Shown here piece after piece: positions 1 through 12,736 of a DNA stretch of 64,000 bases. The stretch comes from Eutreptiella sp. 'Long Island Sound 2002' (lineage: Eukaryota; Euglenozoa; Euglenophyceae; Eutreptiales; Eutreptiaceae), in contig OZ038383.1 of NCBI GenBank assembly GCA_964036045.1, forward strand, positions 38,177,294-38,241,293, in the 5' to 3' direction. Position numbers and translations under genes: made by a program. How positions within the stretch are numbered: the first letter of the stretch is position 1; every line of letters begins with the position of its first letter. The notes beneath the pieces are model-generated. The model saw nothing but the letters and a program-made list of their open reading frames with translations. It did no database searches and was not told the origin of the DNA.

Positions 1-52
1 GGGCTTTTCAGAGCTGCCATACCCCAACAGATCCAGGGCATACACGGTGTGT
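1..52 (-). CDS. Alpha/beta-hydrolase gene, exon with the strand-4/helix region (runs off the left edge)
   Basis: Read on the minus strand this exon encodes HTVYALDLLGYGSSEKP, the typical alpha/beta-hydrolase stretch just before the nucleophile region (compare the family pattern VyalDllGyGxSdkP). It starts after an acceptor at 53-54 (CACAG). Its first base completes a codon with the last two bases of the exon at 1872-2033, giving an uninterrupted protein across a 1.8-kb intron. The nucleophile, acid and histidine residues lie beyond the window, so substrate and reaction cannot be judged. Related plant proteins act on esters, epoxides or chlorophyll breakdown products, but nothing here chooses among them. 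Confidence 0.82.
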
Positions 53-1871
53 CTGTGATCAAAGCAGCCAAAGAGCATGAGGCACCGCAGGATAGATATG
101 CAGGGACGGTCGTGGGGTCGTTGTCTGACATGGTTTGTGTGGTCTGTGTATGCATGCGCGCCTGGGTGTGGGTGTGGGTGTGGGTGTAGGTGTAGGTGTG
201 CGGGTGGATGCCTGGGTGTGTGACGTCCAGGCATTACTCAAAACCATCAATAATATTCGCCATCATACACCACCTCTCATAGCTCTGTTTGTACCGCAGC
301 AATGCTTGGGATTTGGCAGCACTGGATAGTACTGGAGCATGTACAGACCTGACTGGACTGCATGAGGAGGCCTCAGCCCGCTGACACTGAACAAACCCAA
401 CGGCAGCTGGACGCCTGCCCTTGCCCCAAAAGCGTTTTCCTTGCCTTGGACGGCCCAAAAGTGGTGATGGTTGTGCAGGATTTGCACCTGCACTGGTATG
501 GCCTGGAGAACTAGCTCAGGGCAACCACCCCACAGTAGACCACCAGCCGTGATGGGAGTGGGAAGTAGGCATTCACTTTTTCCCGCCGGCCGAGGCAGGT
601 CCCAAAAAATTTTCTCCTCAGGTACTGCACAAGCTCTGGAGGTGTTCACTCCTTCTGTGGATAAAACCCTATTGAGGTACACAACAGACCGAGTTGTCCC
701 TTGTCACCCCACAAACTCAATTTCAACAGGGAGAGAGCTGCGCCACAGCCAGTCCTGGGACTCCTGCAGGGCGGGCTGCACTCAAAGAACTGAGGGGGAA
801 GCTGCGCTACAGCGAGTCCCATAGGTCAGGGTGCAGCCAAAGACAGCAAGCACAAAGCAGGGAGAGTCCACTCCCAAGGGTCAAGGCGCACCTCTGATCG
901 CAGGAGCAGGAAGGCAAACCTGGAGAAAGAGGGGTCATCCTTGTCGTGTGACATTATCAGGTGGTGGTTGTGTGGCCCTGTCCTTACCCGTGTCCCTATC
1001 TGCTCTTGCAGCGGCCTAAAGGACTGCCGGGTGAGCCACACGCCCGTAAACCCCACACTCTGTGGTGCCCAGGTGTCCCCTGGTGGGACAGTGGATCCCA
1101 CCTCAGGAGGGGGGGACAGATCTGTGTGGGGATGTGCACGCGCTTGGCTGATACGGGGGGACACCATTAAGGAGCGAATTAAAGATGTGCCGGACAAGAA
1201 TCATTGTAGAGAGCTCCAGACATTTGGAAGGCAATCCAGCACAGAAGATCATCGACGGTGATAGCGGTAATTCCACATTGTGCGCATGGGGGGTCCCAAT
1301 CTTTGCAGGTGTCCGGGACCCGGCCAGCACTAGGCTTGCACGAAACAACGCACGCTGCCATAAACACGCACCTGACCTCATGGACCAGGTACAAGAGTGC
1401 ATGCGTGCATTGTACGTGTGGCTTGAACCTCACCGGTTGTTGCCACAAAATCAGTCAGATGAGGAACGTCATGGAATCACGTCAGGCAACTGGACACCTC
1501 GGTGCAGCAAGGGAACCGCCATCAGCTGCACCTCCTCTGGGTGTCAATCCTTCAACCGTAAATAGGACCCACACACACACTATGCAAAGCTCCCAACACG
1601 AACACCCTGAAGGCAACAGGGCACTGCACTGGACAGCTTCGACTTCTTGTCAGGCCACAAAACATGCAGAGTAAAAACAGACCAGGAGGCTGGGGGCCTT
1701 TCGAAAACAAATCACCAACAAAACCCAACACTCACACCCATTCACACACACACACACACAGGCATGCACGCGCAGGCTTATCGGAGACGAATTTGTTGCC
1801 ACACGCCACACTTCCACGACCCCTTCCACAACGTTCGTATGCAGGGCATTGGCGAGGCACAGGCCACTGAC
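53..1871 (-). other. Intron of the alpha/beta-hydrolase gene
   Basis: A donor (GTCAGT, 1871 downward) and an acceptor (53-54) bound 1.8 kb with no convincing exon. It holds a G-rich GGGTGT microsatellite at about 168-206 and CA-repeat tracts at about 1571-1580 and 1737-1762. Frames up to 140 codons occur but show no family resemblance. Confidence 0.65.
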
Positions 1872-2033
1872 TTTTTGCTCAGGAAGGGGATCACGGCCCT
1901 CCAGTTGTTGACATCAGCGCCGAATCCATGGACCAGCACCACCGCCTTGGGGCCGTTGCCTGCTGTCACATAGTTGATGTCAAAGGTCCTGTGGCCCTGG
2001 GGGCTCCACTTCCATGTGGATTGGGTCCATGGC
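1872..2033 (-). CDS. Alpha/beta-hydrolase gene, exon with the oxyanion HGFG motif
   Basis: This 162-nt minus-strand exon encodes a lead of TWKW type, then INYVTAGNGPKAVVLVHGFG and ADVNNWRAVIPFLSK. The VLVHGFG segment is the beta-3 strand and oxyanion-hole motif of alpha/beta hydrolases, and NNWR matches the following helix. The acceptor (GTTGCAG) is at 2034-2036 and the donor GTCAGT starts at 1871. One base completes the codon from the exon at 3034-3141 and two bases pass to the exon at 1-52, so phases agree on both sides. It is the best supported exon of this gene. Confidence 0.85.
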
Positions 2034-3033
2034 CTGCAACGCAATGAGCAGATGGCGAATATGATGTGGAAACCAGAAACAGTTGTAATGCAGCGGTGAA
2101 GAGGGACACAACCCCAGAGACAAGGCAGGGAAATGGGATACGTCTCCCCTTTTCATCAGTGTAAATATGGGCTCGAAATTGGTCAGGCATGCCGCCACGC
2201 ATTGGCTCCGATTGTGCCTGGCACACGACCTTCATCACCGATTGCTCGCATTTACACAGTGCCAAGCCATGTATTGTGCAGTGCTCCCCTTTGTTCGTGG
2301 GTGTGGGTGAGACATCAGGGTCAGGACCCAGACGCGATGCTAGAACTGCGTTTTGGTAAAATCGGACCCATTGGTCCGGACCAGAGCCCCCCCGCCCCAC
2401 ACGGACTTGCTTTGAGCGGTGCAGGGGATCTAGTGGAGACCCCCCCACCACGCCGGAATGAAAATTCGAGCAGGTTCCTGCCCGGGATCGCGATTGGGTT
2501 GAACATCAAGGGTTTTGTTGAAGAGCATCATGAACAAACACATGGGCATCTCTTAGGTCCCCCGTGTTGGGCAGTCGCATATGGCAGAACTGGGTGTCTC
2601 ATATTGCAGAACGGGCCTGGACATCTGGGATACCGCAGGAATCACCAACATCCAACCCTCCAACTGGCAGGCGGTCCATACCCCACCGCCACCACCACCA
2701 CGAGTATCGCACCGCTACGTCGTCCGCTGCAACTTCTGTGACATTTTCCACCTTTTCAATAATAGGAGCCACATTTCAGAGACACACAGCCCTTCCTTGA
2801 GCTCTGCATCTGGTTTGGCCAAACCCTGACCAAATCCAATGGCATGTCATGACGGCGCCTCAGCCAGGCGTCCCATTGCTACCAAAATGGGAATCTGCCT
2901 TCCATGCAGTGTACATGGAACGTTGGCTGAAAGAAAAATCTAACCCACATGCTACCGCTGCCATCCCCAGGGCCACGACAGACAACGGCCACACTCCCAC
3001 TGGCACGGCCGCCACCACTACTAGACCTCATAC

Positions 3034-3141
3034 CTGTTTCCAGGTGGTGCCACTTCGCCTCCTGCCGCGAGGCTGCCACTCTCGGCGTCTTTCTGGCCCG
3101 CAGTCATGAGAAGTGCAGTAGCCATGGGGCCTAAATTTGAT
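3034..3141 (-). CDS. Alpha/beta-hydrolase gene, probable N-terminal linker exon
   Basis: This 108-nt minus-strand exon lies between a pyrimidine-rich acceptor (TTCCCTACAACAG) and a strong donor (AAACAG followed by GTATGA). It encodes a Gly/Ala-rich, weakly acidic segment that includes MATALLMTAGQKDAESGSLA. It leaves two bases, matching the one-base start of the hydrolase exon at 2033, and needs one base at its own start, matching the end proposed for the exon at 3863-3981. Such a segment could follow an organelle-targeting region, but that is inference. Confidence 0.6.
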
Positions 3142-3862
3142 CTGTTGTAGGGAAGCAGAGCACCATGACACGACGGTTTCCGTGCCCGCGTCCCTTCCCT
3201 CAAGACTGGGCCGTGAGCACTGTGCATGTGGACCTGAAAAGAGGCGGCTGTGGCACCAATGAATTGCTCACACATTGTGCGCCTTGCACAGAGGCCGTGG
3301 GGGGCGGGGGGTCGAAGAGGAAACAAATGCCTCCGGGTTTTGTGGTGTCTCAACTGGCTATCAAGTTCGTTGGTCATCGACGGCGTGCGACTGAAGCCCG
3401 ACGGTGCTCAAAGTGCCAGGGGGAAGGAGGGTATCAGGGTCCTGAGGGGGGGGGGGGGGGGCTGGCTGCCCCCCCTAACCCCCCTAACAGAGGCACACGA
3501 ATTTCAAAAAAGGTGCCGAATCGGCTGGAAAGCCCTGTAGCTGAGGAACTGGGCAACTGAGTGACAAAGTTACCGAAAGCGGGGGCAGTTCGACCCCCCT
3601 TTTTCTTTGGTGGTGGGGGGGCACGTGCGCAGGGATGTGCTCAGTACCGGGGTGAGGGGTGGGGGGTGATTTGCAGGACCCACCCACTTGGACCAGCAAG
3701 GCGTTTCCCGGGGGAAAGATGAACATCACCATGGCATGTCAAAACTTTGAGGCCCATTACCGTGTTTCGGCCCCTAAACAACCCATCCATCTCCCATCTC
3801 CCCCATAGCCGTGTGGCAAGCACTAAGCACATTCCTGGGCCTTGGCCATCAAGCTACCGTAC

Positions 3863-3981
3863 TTAACGCTGCCGAAACCAGGGTCAATCTGCCCAAAACC
3901 TCCTTTGATGCCACTCAAAGCGTTGGCCAGACCGGCCAGACCATCCAAAAGGAGGCCCAGGCAGATTTCGTCCCGAAGAAT
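3863..3981 (-). CDS. Possible upstream exon of the alpha/beta-hydrolase gene
   Basis: On the minus strand 119 nt are open and encode DEICLGLLLDGLAGLANALS followed by a Gly-rich stretch. The acceptor is TAG before 3981 and the donor is GTACGG from 3862. The start phase fits the end of the exon at 4379-4510 and the two-base end fits the exon at 3141. The acceptor lacks a good pyrimidine tract, and the plus strand is also open here, so this is less sure than the downstream exons. Confidence 0.42.
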
Positions 3982-4378
3982 CTACTCACACCAATTTTTT
4001 GTGCACCGCTGTGATCAATGAGTAGGGGGCTGTTGGGGCCTACGAACAATTTGGCAGCAACGGTTTCAACAGGGCTGCCCATGGATTAGGGGTTGTTACA
4101 CGTATGTACACCCCACCCCCCCATGTAAATCTCCTTCCCCCCCCACCCCATTACTGACGGGGGCTGGGGCTGGGAATTCGGAACTACCCCCCTTGCCTTG
4201 GAACTGAACATAGGGGAACATACATAGCACAAAGCATGCACTGCACCGCATTTTGATTGCCTGCCAAACACACACAGTTGGTAGTGCCTTGGAAGGCTAA
4301 CTGCTCTGGCAAGGGGTGGAGCTGGATCCAGAGCTGGAGGCAGCCTGTGGCTGAAAAAATGTAGCAATAGGTGCGTAC

Positions 4379-4510
4379 TTCACGCTTGACAGGCGGCATG
4401 CTCTTGAGCATGTTCACTTCAACATCACCCAGATCTGCAGTCTCACTATCTGAGACGCCTTTGGCATCTGGCAGCATCCTCATCACTTGGATTGCCATGC
4501 AATACACTGT
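4379..4510 (-). CDS. Possible 5'-most visible exon of the alpha/beta-hydrolase gene
   Basis: A 132-nt minus-strand exon of exactly 44 codons follows the acceptor TTCTTATAGCAG and ends at GTACGC. It encodes TVYCMAIQVMRMLPDAKG and then an acidic, Ser-containing segment ending VKRE. Composition and splice signals look genuine. It is assigned to the hydrolase gene only by orientation and phase, and it could belong to another minus-strand gene. No start codon or transit peptide was placed upstream. Confidence 0.48.
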
Positions 4511-5243
4511 CTGCTATAAGAACTGATGAAACAGCAGAAAAGATGGCTTCTTGAATCCTGACAACCCAACCATTATCCCCCGCCCCTCTATTAACCCCGC
4601 CCCTGAGGACCCTGAAAATTCTGAATCGGTGCCCCCCCCCCCCCTCGTCCCCGGGGTTTGATTGGAGGGGTGTTTCCTCTTGTATGGCGCGGCGCAAAAC
4701 GTGGCAGGCCCCAGAGTCTGAGGGGCCTGCTTGATTGGCTGTACTCCACTTAGCCCAAGCCCACCAGTCGCAGCTCCCACAATTCAAACCAATGTTGCAC
4801 AACAAATCACACAATGTATGGCCACCGTCTGGGACTCTGAATACCCGTGCTCATTTCACCGGAGTGCAAGTTGGATGATCAAGCCCCGGAAACACTTCAG
4901 AAACGCCATCAAAATGAGTTGAACCATCAAAAGTAAGAACAGAGGAGATATTTGGGGGCAACATCAGCGGGGATGTCTGGCAGACATCGCCCATTTGCAT
5001 GTCATGGAGAGGAGGTCAGTTGTTCACCAGCTGACAGTTTGGTGCTGCTTGGGGGCCACCGTTGCTGAAGCACAGTTTGCCCTGGACTTGTATTGTGTGC
5101 GAACGAGAGGAACCCGCTATCCATGCCCCAGCTCCCCTGTTTTGTGATTTCTGTGGTAGATCTTGTCTGATTAGAAAGCTGAAGCCTGTAATGATTCACC
5201 CTACCACATGTCTTCATGGACACCGAGGATCCTTGCTACTCAG
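4511..5243. other. Region between oppositely oriented exons
   Basis: The minus-strand exons end to the left and the plus-strand exons start to the right, so a promoter region or first exons of either gene may lie here. A run of 13 C occurs at 4632-4644. No core promoter motif or start codon could be supported. Confidence 0.35.
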
Positions 5244-5408
5244 TTCCAGCACGTGTTGCCAGCTGAAACCATTTGCAACACGTCTTTGGCACAGCTCCTT
5301 GCCATTTCTCAGCGTTTGGTGATGTCGTCAGCTGCAAACCTACGACATCTGCAGCCACATGTCGAATCTCTATGCGAGTGCCTCGAGAGCTTCTGCATGC
5401 ACCATGAT
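5244..5408 (+). CDS. Exon of an unknown plus-strand gene
   Basis: The 165-nt exon (55 codons, phase 0 at both ends) lies between the acceptor CTTGCTACTCAG and the donor GTGAGA. It encodes a helical, Leu-rich sequence including TSLAQLLAISQRLVMSSAAN and a Cys-rich end (ESLCECLESFCMHHD). A helical-repeat protein is possible, but no family was recognised. The minus strand is also open here, but lacks comparable splice sites. Confidence 0.6.
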
Positions 5409-5640
5409 GTGAGACCAAGGCATAACAGCAAGGAAACACGGACCTGGGTAGAGCTGCCAGCCTTGCGCAGACAGTGCGCAGTACAAAGGCGACAGCAGCA
5501 AGCGCAGTGGTAAACTGTAGACATGAAAGAGCAGGCACGCACCTGTGCTCTGTCAGCATGCTAACCATCTCCTCTACCCAGCCTGGTACCAAGAACACCC
5601 AACCCAAACAAAGTGGAAACAATGAAAATGTATCGAGTAG

Positions 5641-5750
5641 TTGAGAAGACTCGGGGAGGTTCCTTCCCTACAACGTGCACTTGTGCGGGCTTGTTGCACC
5701 AAAATGGTGCTCAGATATGACTCCAACACCTGCGTAATTGTGAACAAATG
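5641..5750 (+). CDS. Second exon of the unknown plus-strand gene
   Basis: The acceptor GAGTAG precedes 5641 and the strong donor ATG followed by GTGAGT comes after 5750. The 110-nt exon starts in phase 0, agreeing with the end of the exon at 5244-5408, and leaves two bases. It encodes LRRLGEVPSLQRALVRACCT followed by KMVLRYDSNTCVIVNK. The next exon was not found; the product is unknown. Confidence 0.52.
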
Positions 5751-7284
5751 GTGAGTGACAACCAACGCAAGGGCAACTGCCTCCTAGAAGAAGAAAGCAC
5801 ATTACAGAGTGTACCCCCCTTAGTGCAGTATTGCCAGGGCCCTTTGTCGTACAAGCTGCAGAGATTGGCTGGAGCAAAAAAAGGTCTCTACCATGCAATT
5901 AGAACTACAGGCTCACATGGACAACAAATTTGGACTCTGAACAGGCCCAGCCAAATCCCAGCAGGACAACCTCATCGCATGTACATCCCACGCCCCTACT
6001 CTGGCGACACCCAAGCAAAGTCGCGGGCGAGCAGTTCGGCACTTGCTTGGGGCTTTCAGTTGCATGCAGCGAGTGGGTATGTAGGCGACGCTTACCTGGC
6101 ACCTTGACCGGCACATGCGATGCGTTGTGGTGCCACCCACCAATATGCGCGTGCATGCCTGGTTGCTGAGGGTCTATCGGGCTTGATGAGCAGAGAGAAT
6201 AGGAGAGAAATGGGTTGAGGGGGAACCAATCAATATTGGATACACTCCACCTAAAAGCGTAGTGCACGATAGGTTGGTTGTTGTCACAAAAGGGAGAGGG
6301 GAGAGGCAATGGACACCCAAAAAGGGGGCATGGCACCTAGGGAGCACCGTTCACAATTTCTTGAGCATGCATCACAAAGGCCGGTGGCATGCGTTTGACA
6401 GTGAACTTGCTCTAATCAGTAATGGGGTCCGTTTGCAACAACTATTGCAGCAAACTTGGGGACTACTAACTGCAGGTCCAACCATCAAATCATTGGAAAT
6501 CCAAAGGCTTGGCGATTAGTGGGATGCCTTTGGTGCGAAGTTGCGGAATAAGAGGCTGCATGTACAACTCACCTCGATTGGGATCCCACAAATACACATG
6601 CATGGAGGGCTTAACAGCTGCACCCAAAACAAACAAATGGACCCCGGACGAAGAATCGATGTTGTTCAAAAATAAAAAAAACGAACGCTACCACCAATGG
6701 GCACACTTGTCCACATGCATGAGGTGGGCACACCCACCCAAGGCCTTTGACTAGGCCCTTGGCTCAAGGACCTCTCCCATGCACCAAACAACCTCTTGGT
6801 AGGCACAAATGTGGCCGTCATTCATCCAAGCTTGTAAACGGGTGCCTTCAAAATGGCGTCGTGGGGTCGGGTCATCTCTTGTGTACCTATCCTCAGGGGT
6901 TGAATCTCCTTGGGAAAGATACCCACCATCCTTTCGAGGAGGGGGCTTCTTGAGACACCCAAAACGCCTGGTGCGAGTGGTGCTAGGCACAAAAGTGTCT
7001 GCCTTGGAGCGAACCTTGCGCTGCTTGTTGGAGCGGGCAAGGGTTCGTACCACCGGTCATGTGCAACAGTGGGGGGCGTAGTAGGCTCTCAATTGGTAGG
7101 ATGGTGAACCCACAAATCTGTGTAGCGAGTAACCTCACATCTAGCGGAACAATCATGTGTAGCCAAAGAAAAAGCAAACCCACCACAATGTGTGCACCAC
7201 AAGTACTGCTTGCACTTGCATTCGGCACAAGTGTAGGGTGGGTGGATGAGGGCACACACATGCCATGTCATTTTTGGGCAAACT
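5751..7284. other. Probable intronic sequence, nothing firm
   Basis: The plus-strand frame around 6365-6470 (encoding GRWHAFDSELALISNGVRLQ and neighbours) reads like protein and may be a further exon of the 5.2-kb gene, but its borders are unclear. The rest shows no recognised gene, RNA or repeat. Confidence 0.3.
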
Positions 7285-10200
7285 GCAGGGTGGCAGTAAG
7301 CAATAGCCCGCCATTGGGCGGATTGGCTAAATAGCCCTTGCCGTCCCCGGGGTCCCCAACATTTCACAGCGGAGGATAAAACCAGAAGAGGCCCAAAAAT
7401 GGGCAGATTGGCTTCATAACCACTACAATATGGGTGGTCCACAACGCTTTAGAGCGGGGAATGAAGTCATAAGTGGCCCATAAATGGGCCTATTGGCTAC
7501 ATAAACCTTGCAGGTGGGTCCCAAACGTTTTGGAGCGGAGAGAAACGTCAAAATTGGCCCAGAAATGGGCGGATTGGCTACATAACCCCTGCCGTTTAGG
7601 GGTCCCTATTGCTTCAGAACGGGGGGAAACATGAAAATTGGCCCACAAATACGCAGATTGGCTACATAACCCCTGCCGTCTAGGGGTCCCCAACACATCA
7701 AGGTGGGGGACAAATCAGAAGAGGCCGACATATGGTCCGATTCGTAGATAGCCCCTACTCCCCAACACTTTAGAGTGGGGGACCAAACCACGATTGGCCC
7801 ACAAATGTGTGGATTGGCTACATAATTCCTACTCCGCAACCCTTCAAAGCAGGGTACAAAAACAGAGGTGGCCAATAAATGGGGGAATTGGCTACATAAC
7901 CCCTCCTCCCCAACACTTCACAGTGTGGTACAAAATTACAGGTGGCCAAAGAATGGGTGGAGTGGCTACATAAGCTTTGCCACTTCGGGGTCCCCAACGC
8001 TTCGGCGGAGGCCACAAAATGACAATTGGCCCGCAAATGGGTACAGTGGCTACATAACCCCCACCGTCTTTCGGGTCCTCAACGCTTCAGTGCGGAAGAC
8101 AAAATCAAATTGGCCCACAAATGGGTGGATTGGCTATATAACCCCTACTTCCCAAGGCTCAAGAGTGTGGGACAAAATGACAGGTGGCCGGCAAATGGGC
8201 GCATTGGCTACATAACCTTTGCCCACAAGTGGTCCCCGACACTTCAAAGGAGGGCACAAAATCAGAAGTGGCCCACAAGTGGGTAGATTGGCTACACAAC
8301 CCCCCCGCCCCAACGCTTGAGAGGGTGGGACAAAATCAGAGCTGGCCAACAAATGGCTAGATTGGCTACAAAACCTCTGCCACCTAGGGGTCCCCAATGC
8401 TCCAGAGGAGGGCAGAAAAGAAGAAAGGGCGCACAAATGGATAGATTGACTACATACCCCCTCCAACGCTTCACTGCGGGGCACAAAATCAGAATTGGCC
8501 CACAAATGGGTGGGTGGGCTACACAAACCCTCCTCCCCAATGCTTTAGAGCGGGCGACAAGATCACAGTTGGCCAATAAATGGTCGCATTGGCTACATAA
8601 CCTCTACCACCTAGGGGTCCGCAACACTTTAAAGGAGGGAACAAAATGAGAATTGGCCCACAAATGGGTCGATTGGCTACATAACCCTTGCGGTCTTCGG
8701 TGTTCTCAATACTTCAAAGCGGAGGACAAAGTTAGAAGTGGCCCACAAGTGGGCGGATTGGCGACATAACCTCTGCCAACTAAGGGTCCGCAACACCGTG
8801 CTTTGGAGTGGGCCAAAAAATCAAAATTGGCCCACAAATGGGTGGACTAGCTACATAACCCCTACTCCCCAACGCTTGGAAGTGTGGTACAAAATGACAG
8901 GTGGTAAACGAATGGGCGGAGTGGCTACACAACCTCTGCCAACTAGGGGTCCCCAAAGTTTCGGAGGAGAGCATAAATTGACCCACAAATGGGTTGGTTG
9001 GCTACATAACCCCTCCTCCCCAACGCTTCACAGTTTGGGACAAAATCACAGGTGGCCAACAAACGGGCGTTTTGGCTACACAACCTGTGCCAACTGGGGG
9101 TCCCCGAAGCTTCCGAGGAGGGCCCACAACTCGGTGGATTGGCTACATAACACCTCCTGCCCAACACTTCACAACGTGGGACACAATCAAAGGTGGCCAA
9201 CAAATGGGTGGATTGGCTACATAACCTCCGCCAACTAGGTGTCCCGAACGCTTCAGAACGGGGACCAAAATCTTGCTAGATAAAACTTGCGGTGTTCGGG
9301 GTTCTCAATACTTCAAAGCGGAGGACAAAGTCGGAAGTTGCCGAGAAATTGACAGATTAGCTACATAGCGTCTGCCATTTAGGGGTCCCCAAAGTTTGAG
9401 AACGGGGAACAAAATCGGAACTGGCCCGCAAATGGGTCAGTTGGCTACATATCCCCTATCCCCTACGCTTCAGAGCGTGGGACAAAATCAGAGGTGGCCG
9501 ACAAATGGGCGGATTGGCTACATAACCTCTACCAACTACGGATGCCCAAAGTTTGAGAACGGGCAACAAAATCAGAAGTAGCCCCCAAATTAAGAGAATT
9601 GGCTACAAAACCTTTGCCAACTAGGGGTCCCCAATGCTTCAAAGGAGGGCACAAAATGAGGATTGGCCCACAAATGGGTGGATTGGCTACATAACCCCTC
9701 CTCCCGAACGATTCGGCGGGTGGGAGAAAATGAGAGGTGGCCAACAAATGGGTGGATTGGCTACATAACCTCTGCAAACTAGGGGTCCCCAATGCTAAAG
9801 AACGGCGAACAAAATCAGAATTGGCCCACAACTGTGTGGATTGCGTATACAACCCCTACTCCCCGGCGCTTCAAAGCGGGGGACCAAATCAAAGCTGGCC
9901 CACAAATGGGCGCATTGGCTACAGAACCTTTGCCAGCTAGTAGTCCCTAATGCTTTGAAGGAGGGCACACAATGAGAAGTGGCCCACAAATGGGTAGAAG
10001 GGCTACATAACCCCTCCCGTCTTTGGGGTCCTCAACGCTTCAATGCGGGGCACAAAATCAGAATTGTCCCACAAATGGGTGGATTGGCTACACAACCCCT
10101 CCTCCCCAATGCTTCATGGTGGGGGACAAAATCAGAGGCGGCCAAAAAATGGGCGGGTTGGTTCCATAACATATGGCAACTAGGGGTCCACAACGCTTCG

Positions 10201-12736
10201 GAGGAAGGCATAAAATGAGATTTGGCCCCCAACTTCGTGGATTGGGTACATAGCCCCTCCTCCCCAGCGCTTCAGAGTGGGGAACAAAATGGGAGGTGGC
10301 CAACAAATGGGCGCACTAGCTACATAACATATGCCAACTAGGGGACGCCAAAGTTTCAATACACGGAACAAAATCAGAAAAGGCCCACAAATGGGTGGGT
10401 TGGCAACATAATCCGTACTCCCCGACACTTCAAAGCGTGGGACAAAATGAAAGCCGACTGACAAATGGGCGCATTGGATACATAATCTCTGCCACCTAGG
10501 GGTCCCCAACACTTCAAAGGAGGGCACAAAATGAGAAGTGTTCCAGAGTTGGGTGGATTGGCTATATTACCCTTGTGGTGTTCGGGGTACTCAATACTTC
10601 AAAGCGGAGGACAGAGTCAAATGTGGCCAACAAGTAAGCACATTGGCTACATAACCTCTGCCAACTAGGAGTCTGCAACGATTTAGAGAGGGGCACAAAA
10701 TCAAAATTGGCCCACAAATGGGTGGGTTGGCTACATAACCCCGGTTCCCCAACGCTTGGAGGCATTCGACAAAATGACACGTGGCCAACAAATGGGCGGA
10801 TTGGCTACACACCCTCTGCCAACTACGGTCCCCAAAGGTTTCGAGGAGGGCAAACAATGAGAAGGGGCCCACAAGTGGGAAAATTGGTTGCATAACCTCT
10901 ACCGTCTTTGGGGTCCTAAACGCTTAAGAGTTGGGGAGAAAATCGGAGGTGGCCCACCAATGGGTGGATTGGCTACATAACCCCTCCTCTCCAACGCTTC
11001 AGAATAGGGGACAAAATTAGAGCTGGCCGACAAATGGGCGGATTGGTTACACAATCTCCGCCAACTAGGGGTCCGCAACGCTTCGGAGGAGGGCACACAA
11101 TGAGAAGTGGCCCACAAATGGGTAGATTCGCTACATAACCCCTACGGTCTTTGGGGTCCTCAACGCTACACTCCAGGGCACAAAATCAGAATTGGCCCAC
11201 AAATGGGTGGGTGGGCTACATAACCCCTCCTCCCCAACGCTTCACATGGGGGGACAAAATCAGAGGTGGCCGACAAACGGGCGGATTGGCTACATAAGCT
11301 CTACCAACTAGGGATCCGCAACACTTCAGAGAGGGGTATGAAATGAGAAGGGCCCACAAATGGATGGATTGCATACATAACCCCTACTCTCGGACGCTTC
11401 AAAGCTTGGGACACATCGGGGGACATTATCAGAGGTGGCCAACAAATGGGCGGATTGGCTACATAACCTTTGCCAACTAGGGCTCCGCGGCGCTTTAGAA
11501 CGGGAGACAAAATCAGAAGTGGCGCACAATTGAGCGAATTGGCCGGATGGGCAGATTGGTCACATAACCGCATTGGCTACAAAACCTCTCCCAACTAGGG
11601 GTCTGCAACCCTTCGGCGGAGGGCACAAAATGAGAATTGGCCCACAAATGGGTGGATTGGCTATATGACCCCTACCGTCTTTGGGGTCCTCAACGCTTCA
11701 GTGAGGGGATTGCCTTCATGACCCTTGACATCTATGGGGTCACCAACCCTTCACAGCAGAAAACTAAATTAAAAGACACCTACAAATGAGCGGATTGGCT
11801 ACACAACCCCTCCCGTCCTCAGGGTCCCCACCGCCGCAAAGTGGGTGACAAAATCAGAAGTGGTCCACAAATGGGCGGATTGGCTATATAACCTCTACCA
11901 AAAAGGGACCCCAAACGCTTCGGAGCAGGGGACAAGATCACAAGTACCCACAAGTGGGCGGATTGCCTTCATGACCCTTGACGTCTATGGGGTCACCAAC
12001 TCTTTAGTGCACAGAACAAAATTAAAAGACACCCACATTTGAGTGAATTGGCTCCATAACCTTGTAGTATTCGGGGTCCTCAACACCTCAGAGCGGGAGA
12101 CAAAATCGGAAGTGGCCAAAAAATGGGCTGATTCCCTAAATAACCTCTGCCAACTAGGGGCTTCATAGCGGGGGACAAACCACCAAATGGGTGGATTAGC
12201 TACATAACCCCTGCCATCTTTACGGTCCCCAATGCTTTAGAGCGGGGTTAAAAAATAGAGGTGGCCAACAAATGGGCGGATTGGCTACACAACCCCTCCC
12301 GTCCACGGGGTCCCCACCACTGCAAAGCGGGGGACAAAATCAGCAGTGGCCCACAAATGGGCGGATTGGCTACATAACCTGTACCAAAAAGGGGTCCCCA
12401 ACACTTCAAAGTGGGCAGATTGGCTACATGACCCCTGCCGTCTATTTTTTCACCAACGCCTCACAGCGGAAGACAAAATCACAAAACGCCCACAAGTGAG
12501 CGAAGTGGCCATAAAACCCTTACGGTGTTCGGGGTTCTCAAGACTTCAAAGCGGGGGGGAAAGTAAGAAGTGGCCCACAAGTGGGCGGATTGGCTATATG
12601 AGCCCTGCCGTCTAGGGGGTCCCCAATGCTTCAAAGCGGAGGCCAAAATCAGAAGTGGTCCACAAATGGGCGGATTGGCTACATAACCCCTTTTGCCTGC
12701 GGGGTCCCCAATGCTTCGGGGTGGGGGAGAAACCCG
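7285..12736. repeat. Satellite-like array, unit about 84 bp, roughly 65 units
   Basis: A unit containing GGCGGATTGGCTACATAACC, then a GGGTCCCCAACGCTTC-like part and GGGGACAAAATCAGAAGTGG, recurs every 80-90 bp for 5.4 kb. Units differ by 15-30%. Variants recur at intervals: a version with GTGTTCGGGGTTCTCAATAC near 8690, 9295, 10575 and 12525, and one with CATGACCCTTGACRTCTATG near 11716 and 11970, which suggests older higher-order copying. Degenerate units reappear at about 12936-13040, 13450-13660, 13740-13800, 14002-14050, 16430-16500 and 43640-43700. Open frames of 60-166 codons inside are by-products of the repeat. Confidence 0.95.

Noticed and set aside
7285-12736. Dozens of 60-166 codon frames in the satellite
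   Set aside because: They repeat with the 84-bp unit (a multiple of three), so similar peptides recur on both strands without a start context or constraint.
7285-12736. CRISPR array
   Set aside because: The repeats are long, diverged and without unique equal-sized spacers, in a eukaryotic context.
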